From NCBI RefSeq assembly GCF_003012775.1, contig NZ_PXYG01000002.1, positions 310,001 through 374,000 on the forward strand: a DNA stretch of 64,000 bases, in the 5' to 3' direction. A model generated the notes under the pieces. The model ran no database searches. It was given only the letters and a program-made list of their open reading frames with translations, and was not told the DNA's origin. Made by a program: the position numbers and the translations under genes. Shown piece after piece: positions 18,264 to 26,870 of this stretch (position 1 is the first letter of the stretch; each line of letters starts with the position of its first letter). Origin of the DNA: Zobellella endophytica. Its GTDB lineage: Bacteria > Pseudomonadota > Gammaproteobacteria > Enterobacterales > Aeromonadaceae.

Positions 18264-20369
18264 TTACGGCGCCGCCCCGACGACGCCGTGCCGGTGCTGT
18301 TCGAGCCACGCCAGGGTCTGCTCGGCGGGCAACGGCCGGGCGAACAGGTAGCCCTGGAACTCGTCGCAGCCGGCCTGGCGCAGGAAGTCCCACTGGGCCC
18401 GGGTTTCCACCCCTTCCGCCACCACCGTCAGCCCCAGCTCCCGGCCCAGGGAGCTGATGGCCCGCACCAGAATGGCGTCGCTGGCATCGGGCCGGCAGTT
18501 GCCGACGAACGACTTGTCCACCTTGAGGATATCGAGGGGAAAACGGCGCAGGTAGGCGAGCGAGGAATAGCCGGTACCGAAGTCGTCCACCGCCAGCCGC
18601 ACCCCCAGCGCCTTCAGCGCCTGCAACTGCGCCACCGCCCTCATGTTCTTCTCCATCAATATGCCCTCGGTCAGCTCCAGCTCAAGCCGGTGGGGCGCCA
18701 GCCCGCTCGCCGCCAGCGCCCGCTCCACCCGGCGGCACAACTCGCCGGAGTGGAACAGCCGGGGCGACAGGTTGACCGCCACCGCCAGTTCCCCGGGCCA
18801 GGCCCGGGCCAGCCGGCAGGCCCGGGCCAACACGAATTCGGTGATCGGCTCGATCTGGCCGATTTCCTCGGCGATGGGAATGAATTCCGCCGGCGAGATG
18901 GCGCCGAACTCGGGGTTGTGCCAGCGCACCAGGGCCTCGAACGATCGCGGCCGGCCGTCCCGGTCCACCTTGGGCTGGAAGTGCACGTCGATCTCGTTCC
19001 GCTCCAGCGCCCGGCGCAGCGCCGCCTCCAGCCGCAGCCGCGCCACCGCCGGCGCATTGAGCTGGCGGTTGTAGAAGCACAGCCCCGATCGGCCGCGGGA
19101 CTTGGCGGAGTACATGGCCGCGTCCGCGTGCTGCAGCAGGGCCTCCAGGTTGTCGCCGTCGGCGCCGAGCAGGGCCACGCCGATGCTGCAGGTGATCAGC
19201 AGCTCGTGGCCGTCCAGTTGCAGCGGCGCGGACACCGCGTCCAGCACCCGCTCCAGCGCCCGGTGCAGGGCCTCGGCGCTTTCCCGCCGCGCCAGCAGCA
19301 CAAACTCATCGCCGCCGTAGCGGGCCACCGTGTCCTGGGCTCCCAGGGCGGACTCGAGCCGCCGGGCGATATCGATCAGCAGCCGGTCACCGGTGGCGTG
19401 GCCCAGGCTGTCGTTGATTACCTTGAAGTTGTCCAGATCCACGAAGGCCAGCGCCAGTTGGCCCCGACCGCCGGCCTGCTGTCGGCCCTGCTCCAGCCGG
19501 GTCACCAGCAGATGGCGATTGGGCAGGCCGGTAAGCAGATCGTAGTTGGCCTGGTATTCCAGCCGCTGCTGGTAACGCTTGCGCTCGGTGATGTCCTCTA
19601 CCGTGCCCTGGTAGTAGAGCAGCTCGCCGTCCAGATCGTGCACCGCGTGGGCGGTTTCGGCGATCCACAGGGTGGAGCCGTCCTGGCGGTACACCTCGGA
19701 CTCGAAGTCGCTGACGAAGCCCCGCTCGCGGATCTGCCGCTTGAATTGTTCGCGCCGGTCGGGCATGACATAGAGCCGGTTGCCGATGTCCTTCAGCTCC
19801 GCCATCAGCGCCGTGGTGGCGTCGTAGCCGTACATCTCCGCCAGGGCCTGGTTGGCGGCCAGGTAGTGGCCGTCCGGTGTGCTCTGGAACATGCCGATCA
19901 CCGAGTGATCGAACAGCCCCTGGTAGCGGGCTTCGGCCCTAGCTAGCCGATAGCGGTCCTGCACCTGCTCCTGCACGTCGCTCAGCATGCCTTCCAGCAC
20001 CGCCTCGCCGCCGGCACCGGGCAGCGCCCGGCCGCTGTCCTTCACCCATTTCAGGCTGCCATCGCGACAGCGCAGCCGGTATTCCAGCCGGTAATAGCCC
20101 TGTTCGGCCAGTGCCCGGGCCAGGGCGCGCCGCACCCGGGGCCAGTCCTCCGCCACCACCAGCCGCCGGTGCAGCCCGTCCCGCCGCCCTTGCAGCCAGG
20201 CCGCCTGGTGGCCGCACAGCGCCACGCTGCCGGTGCTGACGAAGTCGGCGGACCGGTCCAGCCCGGCGCGATACACCAGGCCCTCCAGCCGGTTTAGCAG
20301 GCAGAGCAGACCGGGCGGCGGCGGGGACGCTGCCTCGAGCGGAAAGGCCGCCGTCATCACCGCGCCCAT
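18264..20369 (-). CDS. PAS-PAS-GGDEF-EAL signalling protein
   Basis: A 701-residue c-di-GMP protein with no membrane helix: two PAS-like domains (about residues 20-125 and 140-265), a GGDEF domain with intact ARYGGDEF, and an EAL domain with intact EALVRW and a later DDFGTGYSS loop. Both catalytic motifs look intact, so it could be a cyclase, a phosphodiesterase or both. The start at 20369 is chosen because it forms a TGATG overlap with the stop of the nitrate-sensor-like gene. It is the last gene of a three-gene operon. Confidence 0.9.
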   Translation of the reverse strand: MGAVMTAAFPLEAASPPPPGLLCLLNRLEGLVYRAGLDRSADFVSTGSVALCGHQAAWLQGRRDGLHRRLVVAEDWPRVRRALARALAEQGYYRLEYRLRCRDGSLKWVKDSGRALPGAGGEAVLEGMLSDVQEQVQDRYRLARAEARYQGLFDHSVIGMFQSTPDGHYLAANQALAEMYGYDATTALMAELKDIGNRLYVMPDRREQFKRQIRERGFVSDFESEVYRQDGSTLWIAETAHAVHDLDGELLYYQGTVEDITERKRYQQRLEYQANYDLLTGLPNRHLLVTRLEQGRQQAGGRGQLALAFVDLDNFKVINDSLGHATGDRLLIDIARRLESALGAQDTVARYGGDEFVLLARRESAEALHRALERVLDAVSAPLQLDGHELLITCSIGVALLGADGDNLEALLQHADAAMYSAKSRGRSGLCFYNRQLNAPAVARLRLEAALRRALERNEIDVHFQPKVDRDGRPRSFEALVRWHNPEFGAISPAEFIPIAEEIGQIEPITEFVLARACRLARAWPGELAVAVNLSPRLFHSGELCRRVERALAASGLAPHRLELELTEGILMEKNMRAVAQLQALKALGVRLAVDDFGTGYSSLAYLRRFPLDILKVDKSFVGNCRPDASDAILVRAISSLGRELGLTVVAEGVETRAQWDFLRQAGCDEFQGYLFARPLPAEQTLAWLEQHRHGVVGAAP

Positions 20370-21277
20370 CACGAGGCCCCGGGCGCCGTGGCCGTCCATG
20401 CCGGTATGCCGGTTGCGGCCTGCCCGAGGGCGCCGTCCAGTCGCAACCGTTCCTGCTCCAGCCAGCGGAACACCGCATCCACCGCCGCCGTGCCCAGGTT
20501 GAAGCAGTCGACCGCCGACATGCCGGCGGCGTCCGCCGGCAGCAGCCGGTCGCGCAAGGCCGAGATGAAGACGTGCACCGCCTGCCGGGCCGCGTTCACC
20601 TCGGCGCCCTGGCCGCCGGCGGCCAGGGCCTGGACCAGCAGCGACTCGGCCCGCCCGGTGAGGAACAGCAGCCGTACCCGGGCCACCGGCGGACAATAGC
20701 GCCGCGCCGCCACCGAACTGCCCAGGGCCCGCGCCTGGCCCAGGCATTCCGCCAGGGCCGGCAGCCGATGGCCGAAGTTACGCTCGCTGTCGCCGGCGCC
20801 GGCCAGGACCTGCGGCTGTTCGATGCGCGCCTCGGCCACCGCCGCCAGCCATTCCAGCAGCACCGACACCAGCCGGCAATGGGCCTGGAAGTTCTGCTCA
20901 GGAGTGCTCGCCGCCAACCCCTGCACCAGGCCCTGCCACTGCCGCTGCAACACCGTTACCTGGTCCCGGCCGAAGCAGCAGTAGCGTTCCCGCTGTTCCC
21001 GCTCGCCATGGGCCAGCAGCGCCTGGAAACCGCGTGCCACCGCCTGCTGTTTGGCCGGCAACCGGCCGGCGAAACCCTGATCGCCGGCCAGCCAGGCGCC
21101 GCTCATGCCCCGATGCTGCTGCACCTCGGCCACCAGCGCCACCAGCTCGCCGGCGCAGTCGAGCCCGGCCCGGGCCCGTTGCGGCCGCAGCCCGGCCAGC
21201 CACCGGCGCCGGTACCAGCCCCATAACAGGCCACCCAGCAGGACGGCCGCCAATACCCCGATGATCATGCTGTTCAT
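20369..21277 (-). CDS. Membrane-anchored NIT (nitrate/nitrite sensing) domain-like protein
   Basis: A 302-residue protein with one N-terminal membrane helix (MIIGVLAAVLLGGLLWGWY) followed by a long helical region. It contains LVALVAEVQQHRGMSGAWLAG, which resembles the start of NIT domains (ELQKERGLS pattern). No kinase, methyl-acceptor or cyclase domain is attached, which is unusual, because NIT domains normally sit in one chain with their output. The ATG at 21277 has GAGG six bases upstream; an in-frame ATG at 21292 lacks a site. It lies between a chemoreceptor-like gene and a GGDEF-EAL gene in one operon. Confidence 0.65.
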   Translation of the reverse strand: MNSMIIGVLAAVLLGGLLWGWYRRRWLAGLRPQRARAGLDCAGELVALVAEVQQHRGMSGAWLAGDQGFAGRLPAKQQAVARGFQALLAHGEREQRERYCCFGRDQVTVLQRQWQGLVQGLAASTPEQNFQAHCRLVSVLLEWLAAVAEARIEQPQVLAGAGDSERNFGHRLPALAECLGQARALGSSVAARRYCPPVARVRLLFLTGRAESLLVQALAAGGQGAEVNAARQAVHVFISALRDRLLPADAAGMSAVDCFNLGTAAVDAVFRWLEQERLRLDGALGQAATGIPAWTATAPGAS

Positions 21278-21284
21278 TTCAGCC

Positions 21285-22478
21285 TCACTCATAGCGATAG
21301 CTCGTCACCCGCTCCTTGAGCCGGGTCACCAGTTGTTCCAGATAACGGGCCAGTTCGCTGCTTTCGCTCACCCGGCGGGCGTTGTCGTCGGCCAGTTCCG
21401 CCACCTTCTGATTGTCGATGGCGATCTGCTCCCCCGCCACGCTCTGGCCGGCGTTGGCCTCGGCGATCTCCTGCATGCGGGTCAGCGACGACAGCGCCGC
21501 CCGCTCGATGGAGGCGAGCGCCGCCGCCGCCTCCGCCGCCTGACGGGCGCTCTGCTTCGACTTGTCGTCGGCCGCCTCCACCACCTGGGTCAGGTAGCCG
21601 GCCTGATGCTGGACATCGCCGATCAGCCCGTTGATATCGCTGGTGGCACTGGTGGTGCGTTCCGCCAGCTGGCGCACCTCGTCGGCCACCACCGCGAAGC
21701 CGCGGCCGGCGTCTCCGGCCCGGGCCGCTTCGATGGCGGCGTTGAGCGCCAGCAGGTTGGTGCGCGCCGCTATCTCGGCGATGATGGTGGCGATGGAGCC
21801 GATCTTGCGCGAGCCGTCGGCCAGCGCGGCGGCGGCATCGGCGGCGTCGCTCACGTCCCGGGCCAGGCCGTGCATCGACTGATCCACCGCACTCACCAGG
21901 CCGGCGCCCTGGCGCGCCTCGGCCACCGCCATTTCCGCGGTCCGTGCCGCCTCGGCGGCACCGTCCCGGGTGCCGGCCAGGCTGGTGATCAGCTCCTCCA
22001 GGGTGGCGGCGGCCGACACCGTGGTATCGCGCTGGGCGCGCACCCCCTCTTCCCCGGTGGCGGCGTTGAGCGTCGCCTCCGCCGCCACGCTGTGCAACTC
22101 GTCCGCCGCTCGGCCCAGCTCAATCAGTACACCAGAAAAGCCCCGTATGGCACCATTTAATTGCTCCGCCACCGGGGTGAAGTCGTCCTCCCGGGCGGTG
22201 GACAGCCGGGCGGTCAGCCGCCCGCTGCCCAGCTCGGCGGCAAAGCCGGCCAGGGCCCGCAGCCCCCGGCGGTACTGGCGCCACACCAGCAGCGCCGCCG
22301 CCAGTCCCGCCAGCGCCAGCAGCACGGCCAGGACGGCCGTGGTGACCGACGGCAGCGCCCAGAACAGCACCAGGCCCAGGGCCGGCCCGCCCCAGGCCGC
22401 CACCAGCCAACGCGCCAGAGTACCTTGCCGCCCCTGGCTCCGCGTGCCCGCGCCAGGCCTATCCAGCAACTTGTCCAT
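21285..22478 (-). CDS. Methyl-accepting chemotaxis protein without a periplasmic sensor
   Basis: A 397-residue receptor. The N-terminus has two adjacent membrane helices (about residues 25-70) with almost no periplasmic loop, then a HAMP-like linker and a signalling domain with the conserved hairpin tip ([34 protein letters not shown], split here as a landmark region near 21690-21790). It lacks an obvious ligand domain, so it may take input from the next gene's NIT-like protein. AAGGAG precedes the ATG. It is the first gene of the operon. Confidence 0.9.
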   Translation of the reverse strand: MDKLLDRPGAGTRSQGRQGTLARWLVAAWGGPALGLVLFWALPSVTTAVLAVLLALAGLAAALLVWRQYRRGLRALAGFAAELGSGRLTARLSTAREDDFTPVAEQLNGAIRGFSGVLIELGRAADELHSVAAEATLNAATGEEGVRAQRDTTVSAAATLEELITSLAGTRDGAAEAARTAEMAVAEARQGAGLVSAVDQSMHGLARDVSDAADAAAALADGSRKIGSIATIIAEIAARTNLLALNAAIEAARAGDAGRGFAVVADEVRQLAERTTSATSDINGLIGDVQHQAGYLTQVVEAADDKSKQSARQAAEAAAALASIERAALSSLTRMQEIAEANAGQSVAGEQIAIDNQKVAELADDNARRVSESSELARYLEQLVTRLKERVTSYRYE

Positions 22479-22865
22479 GTTTTCTCCTTAAGCCCCGGGC
22501 AGCCGCTCGCCGCTAATCCCATCGGGGTAACACCATAGGGTTAGTCCGGCCAAGCAATAATTGCGCCAGCTCCCGCCAGAGGCGGTCGCCCAACCGGTTC
22601 AGGGAAAGGACGGAAGAAGCCGGGCCCCGGGTCGGTGCCGAATGCCTCCCCAGGGTGCGGGACGCCGGCGCAGCGCCCCGAATGGGTGCAATATCAGGCT
22701 GGCGCCGTCTTCCTCGGACCTCCTGCAGGCTCGGACCAGCCCGGCAAGCCGCCGGCGGAACGAGTCGCCGATAATACCCTGGCGGTTGCAGGTGCGGCCT
22801 TGTCACAAATCTGTCATGGTGACGTTCTACCCTCGGCCAAGGACCCATTTTAGAAGGACATTGCG
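22479..22865. other. Intergenic region, 387 nt
   Basis: Divergent region between the chemoreceptor operon (minus) and the glycerophosphodiesterase gene (plus). It has no convincing gene. It must hold both promoters, and a GAAGGA ribosome site for the plus gene lies at about 22853-22858. I see no strong hairpin or repeat. Confidence 0.6.
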
Positions 22866-23597
22866 ATGATCTTGTGCGGACACAGAGGCGTGGCCAGCCT
22901 GGCCCCGGAAAACACCCTGGCCGGCCTGCGGAAAGCCGCGGAGCTGGGCCTTTCCTGGGTGGAGATAGACGTGCAGCTGACCAGGGATCAGAAGGTGGTG
23001 GTGATCCACGACGAAAAGGTCAACCGCTGCAGCGACGGCAAGGGCAAGCTGCGCAAGTACGAGTGGGACGAACTGCGCAAGCTGGACGCGGGCAGCTGGT
23101 TCGACCCGGCCTTCGAACAGGAGCGCATCCCCCGGCTCAGGGACTACCTGGCCCTGGCCCGGGAGCTCGGCATCAAGGTCAATGTCGAGCTCAAGGTGTA
23201 CGACAAGGACGACGCCGGCCGGCTGTGCCGCCGGCTCAGCAAGCTGATTGACAAGCACGGGTTCGACAAGGGCAGCCTGCTGCTCTCCAGTTTCGATCCC
23301 GACTGCCTGCGCTATTTGCAGGTGCTGCAGCCGCAGGTGCCCCGCGGCCTGCTGGTGGAGCATGTCCCCGACGACTGGCAGCAGCAGCTGGAGCGGCTCG
23401 AGTGCGCCGCCCTGCACTGTAACTACCGCTACCTGAGCCGGGAGCAGGCCGAGGCGGTCAAGGCCACCGGCTACCGGCTGCACTGCTACACCGCCAACCA
23501 CCCGGACAAGGTGAAGGACTTCCCCGCCTGGGGCGTCGACATGATCTTCACCGACAAGCCCCAGGACTACCTGGAGGCGGGCTGGCCCGCCGGCTGA
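22866..23597 (+). CDS. ugpQ: Cytoplasmic glycerophosphodiester phosphodiesterase (UgpQ type)
   Basis: A 243-residue TIM-barrel enzyme with no signal peptide, as in cytoplasmic UgpQ. It hydrolyses glycerophosphodiesters to glycerol-3-phosphate and an alcohol. The active-site motifs are present: GHRGVASLAPENTLAG (His6, Glu and Asn of the HRG...PENT motif), WVEIDVQLT (metal-binding Glu and Asp), VVIHDEKVNR, and VNVELKVYD. It stands alone, with a good ribosome site. No ugp transport genes are next to it. Confidence 0.92.
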   Translation: MILCGHRGVASLAPENTLAGLRKAAELGLSWVEIDVQLTRDQKVVVIHDEKVNRCSDGKGKLRKYEWDELRKLDAGSWFDPAFEQERIPRLRDYLALARELGIKVNVELKVYDKDDAGRLCRRLSKLIDKHGFDKGSLLLSSFDPDCLRYLQVLQPQVPRGLLVEHVPDDWQQQLERLECAALHCNYRYLSREQAEAVKATGYRLHCYTANHPDKVKDFPAWGVDMIFTDKPQDYLEAGWPAG

Positions 23598-23639
23598 ACC
23601 CGGGCACGGGGCGGCGGCCCTGGCCGCCCCCCTCCGGCT

Positions 23640-24536
23640 TCAGGGCGTCGACCATTTCTCCAGCAGGATATTGATAAAGAGATCCGCCGCCGGGGTAATG
23701 CTGGTATGGGTTCGCCTGACCACCCCGATCACCCGTTTGATCGGGGCCCCTCGCAACGGCCGGCAGGTCAGCATGGTGCTGTCGTTGCTCGGCATCGCCA
23801 GTTGCGGTATCACCGCTATCCCCAGCCCCATTTCCACCAGCCCCAGCGACGTCGACAGGTGCTGCACCTCGTAAAAGCCGTTCAGCCGGACATTGCTTTC
23901 CACCAGGGCGCTGTCCAGCAGGGTTCGGTTGCCGCTGTCCTTGCTGACGGTGATGAGCTTGTGGGGTTCCATGTCCGCCCAGCCGATGTCCTGCTGTTGC
24001 GCCAGGGGGTGATCCCGCCGAATGCAGACCACGAAGGGATCGTCCAGCAGGTGGGTAAAGCTGACTTCCGGATACTGGGCAATCGCCATGTTGATACCGA
24101 AATCCGCGTCCCCGCGGATCACGCACTCCAGCCCTTCATTGGCGCTAACGTCGAGGATTTTGATGCGAATACCGGGGTAAAGCTGGTTAAATTCGCGGAT
24201 CACGCCGGGCAGGAAATAGAAGGCCGCGGTCGGTATGCAGGCGATGGTGACCTTGCCCTTCTGATGGGTGGCCATTTCCTTGATGCCCAGCACCGACAAC
24301 TCGAAGTCCTCCAGCATGCGGCGCGCCTTGGGCAGGAACTCCCGCCCGGCCGGGGTCAGCCAGGTCTTGCGGGTGGTGCGTTCGAACAAGGGCGTGCCCA
24401 GTATCGCCTCCAGCCGCTGCATGCGCCGGCTCAGGGCCGGCTGGGACAGGTGCACGAATGCCGCTGCCTCATGGAAGTTGCCGCTCTCGGCCACCCGGAT
24501 AAAGATCGCCAGGTCCTTGAATTCAATCTGGTGCAT
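23640..24536 (-). CDS. LysR family transcriptional regulator
   Basis: A 298-residue LysR-type regulator with an N-terminal winged helix-turn-helix (ESGNFHEAAAFVHLSQPALSRRMQRLE) and a periplasmic-binding-protein-like effector domain. It is divergent from the PrpF-like gene at 24646. The 109-nt divergent region contains a TTTGCAT-TTG-ATGCAAA palindrome that fits the LysR T-N11-A pattern. By position it should control the aconitate-type operon 24646-31467 with a tricarboxylate as inducer; the equivalent in Salmonella tricarballylate use is TcuR, also a LysR protein. Confidence 0.92.
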   Translation of the reverse strand: MHQIEFKDLAIFIRVAESGNFHEAAAFVHLSQPALSRRMQRLEAILGTPLFERTTRKTWLTPAGREFLPKARRMLEDFELSVLGIKEMATHQKGKVTIACIPTAAFYFLPGVIREFNQLYPGIRIKILDVSANEGLECVIRGDADFGINMAIAQYPEVSFTHLLDDPFVVCIRRDHPLAQQQDIGWADMEPHKLITVSKDSGNRTLLDSALVESNVRLNGFYEVQHLSTSLGLVEMGLGIAVIPQLAMPSNDSTMLTCRPLRGAPIKRVIGVVRRTHTSITPAADLFINILLEKWSTP

Positions 24537-24575
24537 AGGCCATTAATGCAATAAACAAATCAATACCCGATTTTC

Positions 24576-24592
24576 TTTGCATTTGATGCAAA
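24576..24592. promoter_or_regulatory. Probable LysR operator
   Basis: Perfect 7-3-7 inverted repeat TTTGCAT TTG ATGCAAA in the divergent region between the LysR gene and the PrpF-like gene. It contains a T-N11-A core, the usual LysR-type binding pattern. It lies 54-70 nt upstream of the ATG at 24646. Confidence 0.6.
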
Positions 24593-24645
24593 TGTCAAAA
24601 ACGTGACAACCTTCCCCCCAAGAAAGCAACCAGTGGGAAACAACC

Positions 24646-25707
24646 ATGTCACAAGCCATTTCCTGTATCATCATGCGCGGCGGCACCTCCCGGGGACCCT
24701 ACCTCAAGCTCAGCGAGCTGCCCGCGAACCGTGATGACTGCGCCCTGATGCTGCAGAAAATCATGGGCTCCGGCCATGAACTGCAGCTGGACGGTATCGG
24801 CGGCGGCAACAGCCTCACCAGCAAGGTCGCCATGGTCGGGGTGTCCACCGATCCCGCCGCCGACGTGGATTACCTCTTCGCCCAGGTGGGCATCAAAGAG
24901 CGCAGCGTGGATTTTTCCCCCAATTGCGGCAACATGCTGGCGGGGGTGGCCCCCTTCGCCATCGAAACCGGCATGGCGGCGGCCGCCTCGCCGGTCACCC
25001 TGGTGCGGATCCGCAACCTCAACACCGGCAAAATCATCCATGCCCAGGTATCCACGCCGAACGGCCAGGTCAGCTACGAAGGCGAGGCCCTGATCAGCGG
25101 CGCCCCCAACCCGGCGGCGCCGATCAAACTGACCTTTCTGGATGTTCAGGGTGCCAAGACCGGCCGGCTGTTTCCCACCGGCCGGGTCACTGATAGCATC
25201 GACAACATCAGTGTCACCTGTATCGATGCCGCCACTCCCTGCGTGCTGATCCGGGCCCGGGATCTGGGCAAGACCGGCTACGAATCCCCCGCCGAGCTGG
25301 ACGGCGATACGGTGCTGCTGGCCAGGATTGAGCACATCCGCCGCCAGGCCGGACAATTGATGGGCATGGGCGACGTCAGCCACCAGGTGATCCCCAAGCC
25401 GGTGCTGCTGGCGGCGGCCCGGGACGGCGGCGACATCCACGCCCGCTACTTCGTGCCCCACAGCTGTCACAAGGCACTGGCGGTCACCGGCGGCATCGCC
25501 ATCGCCAGTGCCTGTGGCATCGAAGGCACCGTGGCCGCCGGGCTGACGTCCGCGGCCCCGGCCTCCGCCACCATCCGCATCGAGCATCCCTCGGGCATGC
25601 TGGAGCTCGAGGTCTGCAAGGCGGGGGGAGACGACCACCGCATTGCCGCCGTCTCCCTGCTCCGCACGGCCCGCAAGATCCTGAGCGGCACCATTTTTCT
25701 ACCCTGA
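24646..25707 (+). CDS. PrpF/GalD family isomerase (aconitate or oxalomesaconate type)
   Basis: A 353-residue member of the PrpF family, beginning SCIIMRGGTSRGPYLKLSELP, with the diaminopimelate-epimerase-like fold. The segment DFSPNCGNMLAGVAPFA carries the conserved Cys of the active site, and a second region HSCHKALAVTG carries another. Known members are PrpF (aconitate isomerase, cis/trans and 2-methyl forms) and GalD (4-oxalomesaconate tautomerase). Because the next genes are a tricarboxylate transporter and aconitase, interconversion of aconitate isomers is the better fit. It heads the operon 24646-31467. Confidence 0.8.
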   Translation: MSQAISCIIMRGGTSRGPYLKLSELPANRDDCALMLQKIMGSGHELQLDGIGGGNSLTSKVAMVGVSTDPAADVDYLFAQVGIKERSVDFSPNCGNMLAGVAPFAIETGMAAAASPVTLVRIRNLNTGKIIHAQVSTPNGQVSYEGEALISGAPNPAAPIKLTFLDVQGAKTGRLFPTGRVTDSIDNISVTCIDAATPCVLIRARDLGKTGYESPAELDGDTVLLARIEHIRRQAGQLMGMGDVSHQVIPKPVLLAAARDGGDIHARYFVPHSCHKALAVTGGIAIASACGIEGTVAAGLTSAAPASATIRIEHPSGMLELEVCKAGGDDHRIAAVSLLRTARKILSGTIFLP

Positions 25708-25757
25708 ACATCGTCGCGGTGACGATTCAAGCGACACCACCATAGGAAGGTAACATC

Positions 25758-26837
25758 ATGAAAAAATTAAAAATGCTGCTGAGTGCCACCCTGCTGGCCG
25801 GCACCTGCACCCTCTCGGCACCCGTACTGGCGCAAGCCCTGCCCTCCACCATCCACTGGACCATCCCCTTCGGGGTCGGTGGCGGCACCGACGTCTGGGC
25901 CCGCTTCATGTCGCCCCACCTGACCAAACAGCTGCCCGGCTCGCCGACCCTGGTGATCAAAAACGTGCCCGGCGGCGGCTCCATCACCGGTACCAACCTG
26001 TTCTACATGCGGGCCAAGGACAATGGCAGCGAGATGCTGGGCATTTCCGCCTCCACCCTCTATCCCTACATGCTGGGCGATTCCCGGGTCCGCTACGACT
26101 TCGACAAGTGGACCCCGATCATGGCGTCCCCCACCGGCGGCGTGGTCTATATCCAGCCCGATCTCGGGGTCGCCACCGGCAAGGATCTGGGCAAGCTGGC
26201 CGGCGTCACCCTGCCCTTTGCCGCCCAGGGGCCTACCCAGCTGGAACTGCCGGTGATGCTGGGGCTCGATATGCTGGGCCTGGATCTGCGGCCGGTGTTC
26301 GGCATGACCAGCCGGGGCGAAGGCCGACTGGCGTTCGAGCGGGGCGAGGCCAAGGTCGACTTCCAGACCACGTCCGCCTATATCAACTCGGTCACCGATC
26401 TGGTGAACGGCAACAAGGCGGTGCCCCTGTTCTCCCTCGGCATCATCGATGACGAAGGCAATACCGTGCGCGATCCGGCCTTCCCGGATATTCCCACCTT
26501 CGAGGAAGTCTATAAGGAATACAAGGGCGAGGATCCTGAGGGCATGCAGTACGACGCCTACCGCAAGTTCCTGACCGCCGGCTTCGCCCTGCAGAAGGTG
26601 CTGCTGGTACCCAAGGACATTCCCGCGCCCATGAAGCAGGAGCTGCTGCTGGCGGTGGATCGCATGGTCGAGGATCAGGCTTTCCAGCAGGATGCGGTCG
26701 AGCAGATAGGTCCCTACCAGAACCTGATCGGCGCCGTGGTGGAAGTGCATCTCAAGCAGGCGGTGAGCATGACCCCGGAGCTGCGGGCCTGGGTCAAGGA
26801 CTGGCTGAAGAGCAAATTCAATGTCTCGGTGGAATAA
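25758..26837 (+). CDS. TTT family (TctC/Bug) substrate-binding protein, system 1
   Basis: Periplasmic binding protein of a tripartite tricarboxylate transporter, 359 residues. A signal peptide with cleavage after VLA near residue 24 is followed by the typical Bug/TctC start (TIHWTIPFGVGGGTDVWARFM) and VIKNVPGGGSITGTN. AGGAAGG upstream. The ligand is not readable, but the operon context (PrpF-type isomerase, aconitase) points to an unsaturated tricarboxylate such as trans-aconitate. A weak 5-bp hairpin follows its stop codon (26838-26853). Confidence 0.88.
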   Translation: MKKLKMLLSATLLAGTCTLSAPVLAQALPSTIHWTIPFGVGGGTDVWARFMSPHLTKQLPGSPTLVIKNVPGGGSITGTNLFYMRAKDNGSEMLGISASTLYPYMLGDSRVRYDFDKWTPIMASPTGGVVYIQPDLGVATGKDLGKLAGVTLPFAAQGPTQLELPVMLGLDMLGLDLRPVFGMTSRGEGRLAFERGEAKVDFQTTSAYINSVTDLVNGNKAVPLFSLGIIDDEGNTVRDPAFPDIPTFEEVYKEYKGEDPEGMQYDAYRKFLTAGFALQKVLLVPKDIPAPMKQELLLAVDRMVEDQAFQQDAVEQIGPYQNLIGAVVEVHLKQAVSMTPELRAWVKDWLKSKFNVSVE

Positions 26838-26870
26838 ACCGGCCTGGTCCGGTCGCAAGGAGCTGAACTC

